DNA of 64,000 nucleotides from Candidatus Dadabacteria bacterium CSP1-2 (GTDB lineage: Bacteria; Desulfobacterota_D; UBA1144; Nemesobacterales; CSP1-2), in the NCBI GenBank assembly GCA_001443445.1, contig LDXN01000004.1:1-64000 (forward strand), read 5' to 3'. The notes under the pieces are model-generated. The model made no database searches. It saw only the letters and a list, made by a program, of their open reading frames with translations, and was not told the DNA's origin. Positions within the stretch are counted from its first letter, which is position 1; every line of letters starts with the position of its first letter. Positions 61,477 through 64,000 of the stretch are shown piece after piece. Both the position numbers and the translations under genes were made by a program.

Positions 61477-62481
61477 ATGAGCACAACAGCACAGTTACCG
61501 AAATGCTGGATAAAAAATCCTGCAACAGATTTGACCTTCTTTGACTTCGGTTGGATTCTAGTTTTTCTACCTCTTATTATGTTAAAAGGACATATTGCCT
61601 TCATCATTCTTGTGGTGCTTATAGTAAATTACATACATAGACACTATACCTTCGCACTCGTATATGGCGATAAAGAAGAGTTTGAGAAGAGGAAAAAGAT
61701 CTATGTGTTTCTCCCCATTGTTGCAGTTATTGTGACGTTTATTTCTATATACTTTGATGGTTTTAAGATACTTGTTTTAATCTCGGTTCTTTGGACTATG
61801 TACCATACAATTACACAAAAATACGGAATTACGAGGATCTATTCCCGAAAGGCTGGCTATGGGGAAGCATGGATAGAGAAGGGAGTTATCTATTCTTGGT
61901 TTGTATACCTTTTTTTTGCACTAGCAGAGAGAGAAAAGGATGTTCTTCAACAGTACCAATCAGGTAAGGTTTTTATAAGCTATGTTGGAGATTATTTCAA
62001 CTATCTAACACTAGCTTCATACTTCTTTCTTGCTGTATCAGTCTTCTTTACGCTATTATTTGCCTATCAGGAGTTTAAAAACCGGCATCAAATAAGCGCC
62101 GCCAAGATTATTTATGTTATTTCCATTTTACTTCTGTACTCTATATTTTCTTACTCCCTTATAGTCGGATACATCGTATTTGCCTTTTCACACGCCCTTG
62201 AATATATAGCGTTTGTAAATATCTTTGTGAATTCTAAGTATAAGAAAAAGCCTGACTCAAGGTCACCTCTTGCGATGGCATCGAAAAAGCAGTGGGTCTA
62301 TAGCTCTTTCTTCTCAATTGGTATAGTTGCACTTTGTCTTATTGGAATCAAATTTAATGAAAATGCATTTGAGATATATATCGTGGGAAGCTCATTTCTT
62401 CACTTTATATATGATGGTCTTATTTGGAAGGTTAGAAGACCCGAGGTAGGGAAACCACTTGATATTAAATACGCAACCTGA
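61477..62481 (+). CDS. Hypothetical polytopic membrane protein
   Basis: 334 aa, multiple hydrophobic segments, no recognised motif. Confidence 0.75.
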   Translation: MSTTAQLPKCWIKNPATDLTFFDFGWILVFLPLIMLKGHIAFIILVVLIVNYIHRHYTFALVYGDKEEFEKRKKIYVFLPIVAVIVTFISIYFDGFKILVLISVLWTMYHTITQKYGITRIYSRKAGYGEAWIEKGVIYSWFVYLFFALAEREKDVLQQYQSGKVFISYVGDYFNYLTLASYFFLAVSVFFTLLFAYQEFKNRHQISAAKIIYVISILLLYSIFSYSLIVGYIVFAFSHALEYIAFVNIFVNSKYKKKPDSRSPLAMASKKQWVYSSFFSIGIVALCLIGIKFNENAFEIYIVGSSFLHFIYDGLIWKVRRPEVGKPLDIKYAT

Positions 62482-62484
62482 ACA

Positions 62485-63501
62485 TTAGACCGTGCAACTC
62501 ACGAACGTAAACGCATAGATTTCACATCCGTTCGATTTTGTGGATAATTTTAATAAGTGGGAGCCAAATTCTTTGTTCTTGATGAGTCTATACATTTTAG
62601 GTTCTCTCACAACAATATAGCTACACCCTTGAGAATCAAACTCTACATCCTGTCCAGCATCTTCTGGAGATAAATATTTGCCATCCTGCATTAGAATTAC
62701 CTGAAACCCACTTACTCCATTTGGGTTAATAACCAAATTTACTTCAGAGGATGTGTATTTTAAATACACATGAGCCATATCAACTGAATCATCTAAAGCT
62801 GGTTTCATGTATTCGGGTGAGCTAAACCATTTCCCCTCGACATAAATTGTATCGTTCTCTACCTTCTCTGGTGCTTTGTAATATTCGATTCCATCCGGTT
62901 TGTGACCTTCGGGATTTCCAAGTTTCCCTCGCTTGTAACCAAAATAAAGCTCAGGGCTTACACGGTGGCAGAAGATTCCGGGGATATCCGTATCCCTTAC
63001 CGGTTTCATTAAGTCTGGAAGTTCTACGTTTGGGTTTATCTCCCTAAGAAGAAGTTGAATTGCAAGCTCTGTCTCAATGTAGTTTCCCTCACCGAAGTGT
63101 GCGTAACGAATGTAACCCTTTTTATCTGCTAGATACTTCGCAGGCCAGTAGCGATTTGTAAACGCATGCCAGATCTGATAGTCGTTATCCATAACCACAG
63201 GATATTCAATTCCAAATTCACGAATTGCTCTTTTTACGTTATCTTCAGTTCTCGCAAAGAAAAACTCTGGTGCGTGTGCACCTATGATTTCTAGACCTTT
63301 CTCATGATATCTTTTGTGCCATTCTTTTACATAAGGAAGTGTCCTAATACAGTTGACACAGGAATAATCCCAGAAATCAACCAGAATCACCTTTCCTCTA
63401 AGCTCTCTAACGCTTAACTCTTCGGAGTTGATCCACTTTCCGCCGATAAGCTCAGGTATATGAATCTTTTCCTTTTCAACAAACATTAGATCCCGCTCCA
63501 A
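62485..63501 (-). CDS. Thioredoxin-like/redoxin family protein (TlpA/DipZ C-terminal-like)
   Basis: GKVILVDFWDYSCVNCIRTLPYVKEWHKRY, NRYWPAKYLADKKG. Confidence 0.9.
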   Translation of the reverse strand: MERDLMFVEKEKIHIPELIGGKWINSEELSVRELRGKVILVDFWDYSCVNCIRTLPYVKEWHKRYHEKGLEIIGAHAPEFFFARTEDNVKRAIREFGIEYPVVMDNDYQIWHAFTNRYWPAKYLADKKGYIRYAHFGEGNYIETELAIQLLLREINPNVELPDLMKPVRDTDIPGIFCHRVSPELYFGYKRGKLGNPEGHKPDGIEYYKAPEKVENDTIYVEGKWFSSPEYMKPALDDSVDMAHVYLKYTSSEVNLVINPNGVSGFQVILMQDGKYLSPEDAGQDVEFDSQGCSYIVVREPKMYRLIKNKEFGSHLLKLSTKSNGCEIYAFTFVSCTV

Positions 63502-63601
63502 CTAAAAAATTTATCTATTTTAACTTGACAATTGTATTTGTGTCTATGAGCGTTAAAAAGTAAGGATATAAGAATAAGAACTCTATAGAGCGCTCGTTTT
63601 T

Positions 63602-64000
63602 TCAATCGAAAAGAAGTAGCTGATTCCCATTATCTTCATCCAGGTCTCTGTATTTTGATTTATCAGATGCATCCTGAAGTCCCCCATACCTACTAACTGT
63701 TTCTTTAACCAGGAGAATGCATTTACCTAGATTATTTTCAATATCGTCTGCTGTGTAACGCAGTACAGCCCATCCTAAACTTTCCAAGATATTATTACGC
63801 TGTTTATCGCGCTTAACATCTCTTATCATTGTATGGTATTTATCACTATCACATTCGACATCAATATTTCGTTCCTTAGTCAAAATTGCAAAATCAAGAT
63901 AAAACATATTTTCATCCTTTACTATCATATATTGTCTTTCTGCATTAATACCCTTTGATTTCATCTCCTCCCAGAGTTTTTCCTCTATTGCGCTTTCCTT
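63602..64000 (-). CDS. C-terminal DUF559/Vsr-like endonuclease domain of a protein running off the window
   Basis: AERQYMIVKDENMFYLDFAILTKERNIDVECDSDKYH...RDKQRNNILESLGWAVLRYTADDI; frame open to 64000 (KESAIEEKLWEEMKSKG). Confidence 0.8.
   Translation of the reverse strand, partial: KESAIEEKLWEEMKSKGINAERQYMIVKDENMFYLDFAILTKERNIDVECDSDKYHTMIRDVKRDKQRNNILESLGWAVLRYTADDIENNLGKCILLVKETVSRYGGLQDASDKSKYRDLDEDNGNQLLLFD

Overview
64 kb bacterial chromosome window, AT-rich, with mixed housekeeping and accessory content. Core blocks: Fur/PerR-type regulator; aa3-type cytochrome c oxidase operon (sco1, coxBACD, ctaA, ctaB); iron-storage/peroxide-type locus (two ferritin-like genes plus a [2Fe-2S] ferredoxin); pgpA-cinA-recA-pilT-tsaB; ilvBNC-psd-pssA; tig-clpP-clpX-lon; recF; CDC48-type AAA ATPase; pilD; NtrB/NtrC-type two-component pair. 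Four tRNA genes are present (Lys, Leu, Val, Asp). Accessory content: a decayed defence/TA patch at ~34.7-37.8 kb (PUA/EVE-like HNH nuclease, MntA/HepT, restriction-gene relic), and an ~8.8 kb island inserted at tRNA-Asp (44.43-53.24 kb). The island is bounded by a 47-nt imperfect direct repeat of the tRNA 3' end and carries an integrase stub, HMCES/YedK, a 56-aa small ORF, UmuC, UmuD, a YhaN/YhaO (SbcCD-like) pair and an IS1595 relic. The most distinctive non-coding signals are: (i) twin promoter/operators (TTGACA-17-TATGGT overlapping GGTAATnATTACC) shared by a ferritin-like gene and a small basic-protein gene; (ii) about a dozen long imperfect intergenic palindromes of several unrelated sequence types, one of which lies in-frame inside a flavin-dependent oxidoreductase gene and recurs nearly identically between two tRNA genes; (iii) several frameshifted genes (sco1, hicA). 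All calls come from reading the sequence and supplied ORFs; no database search was run.
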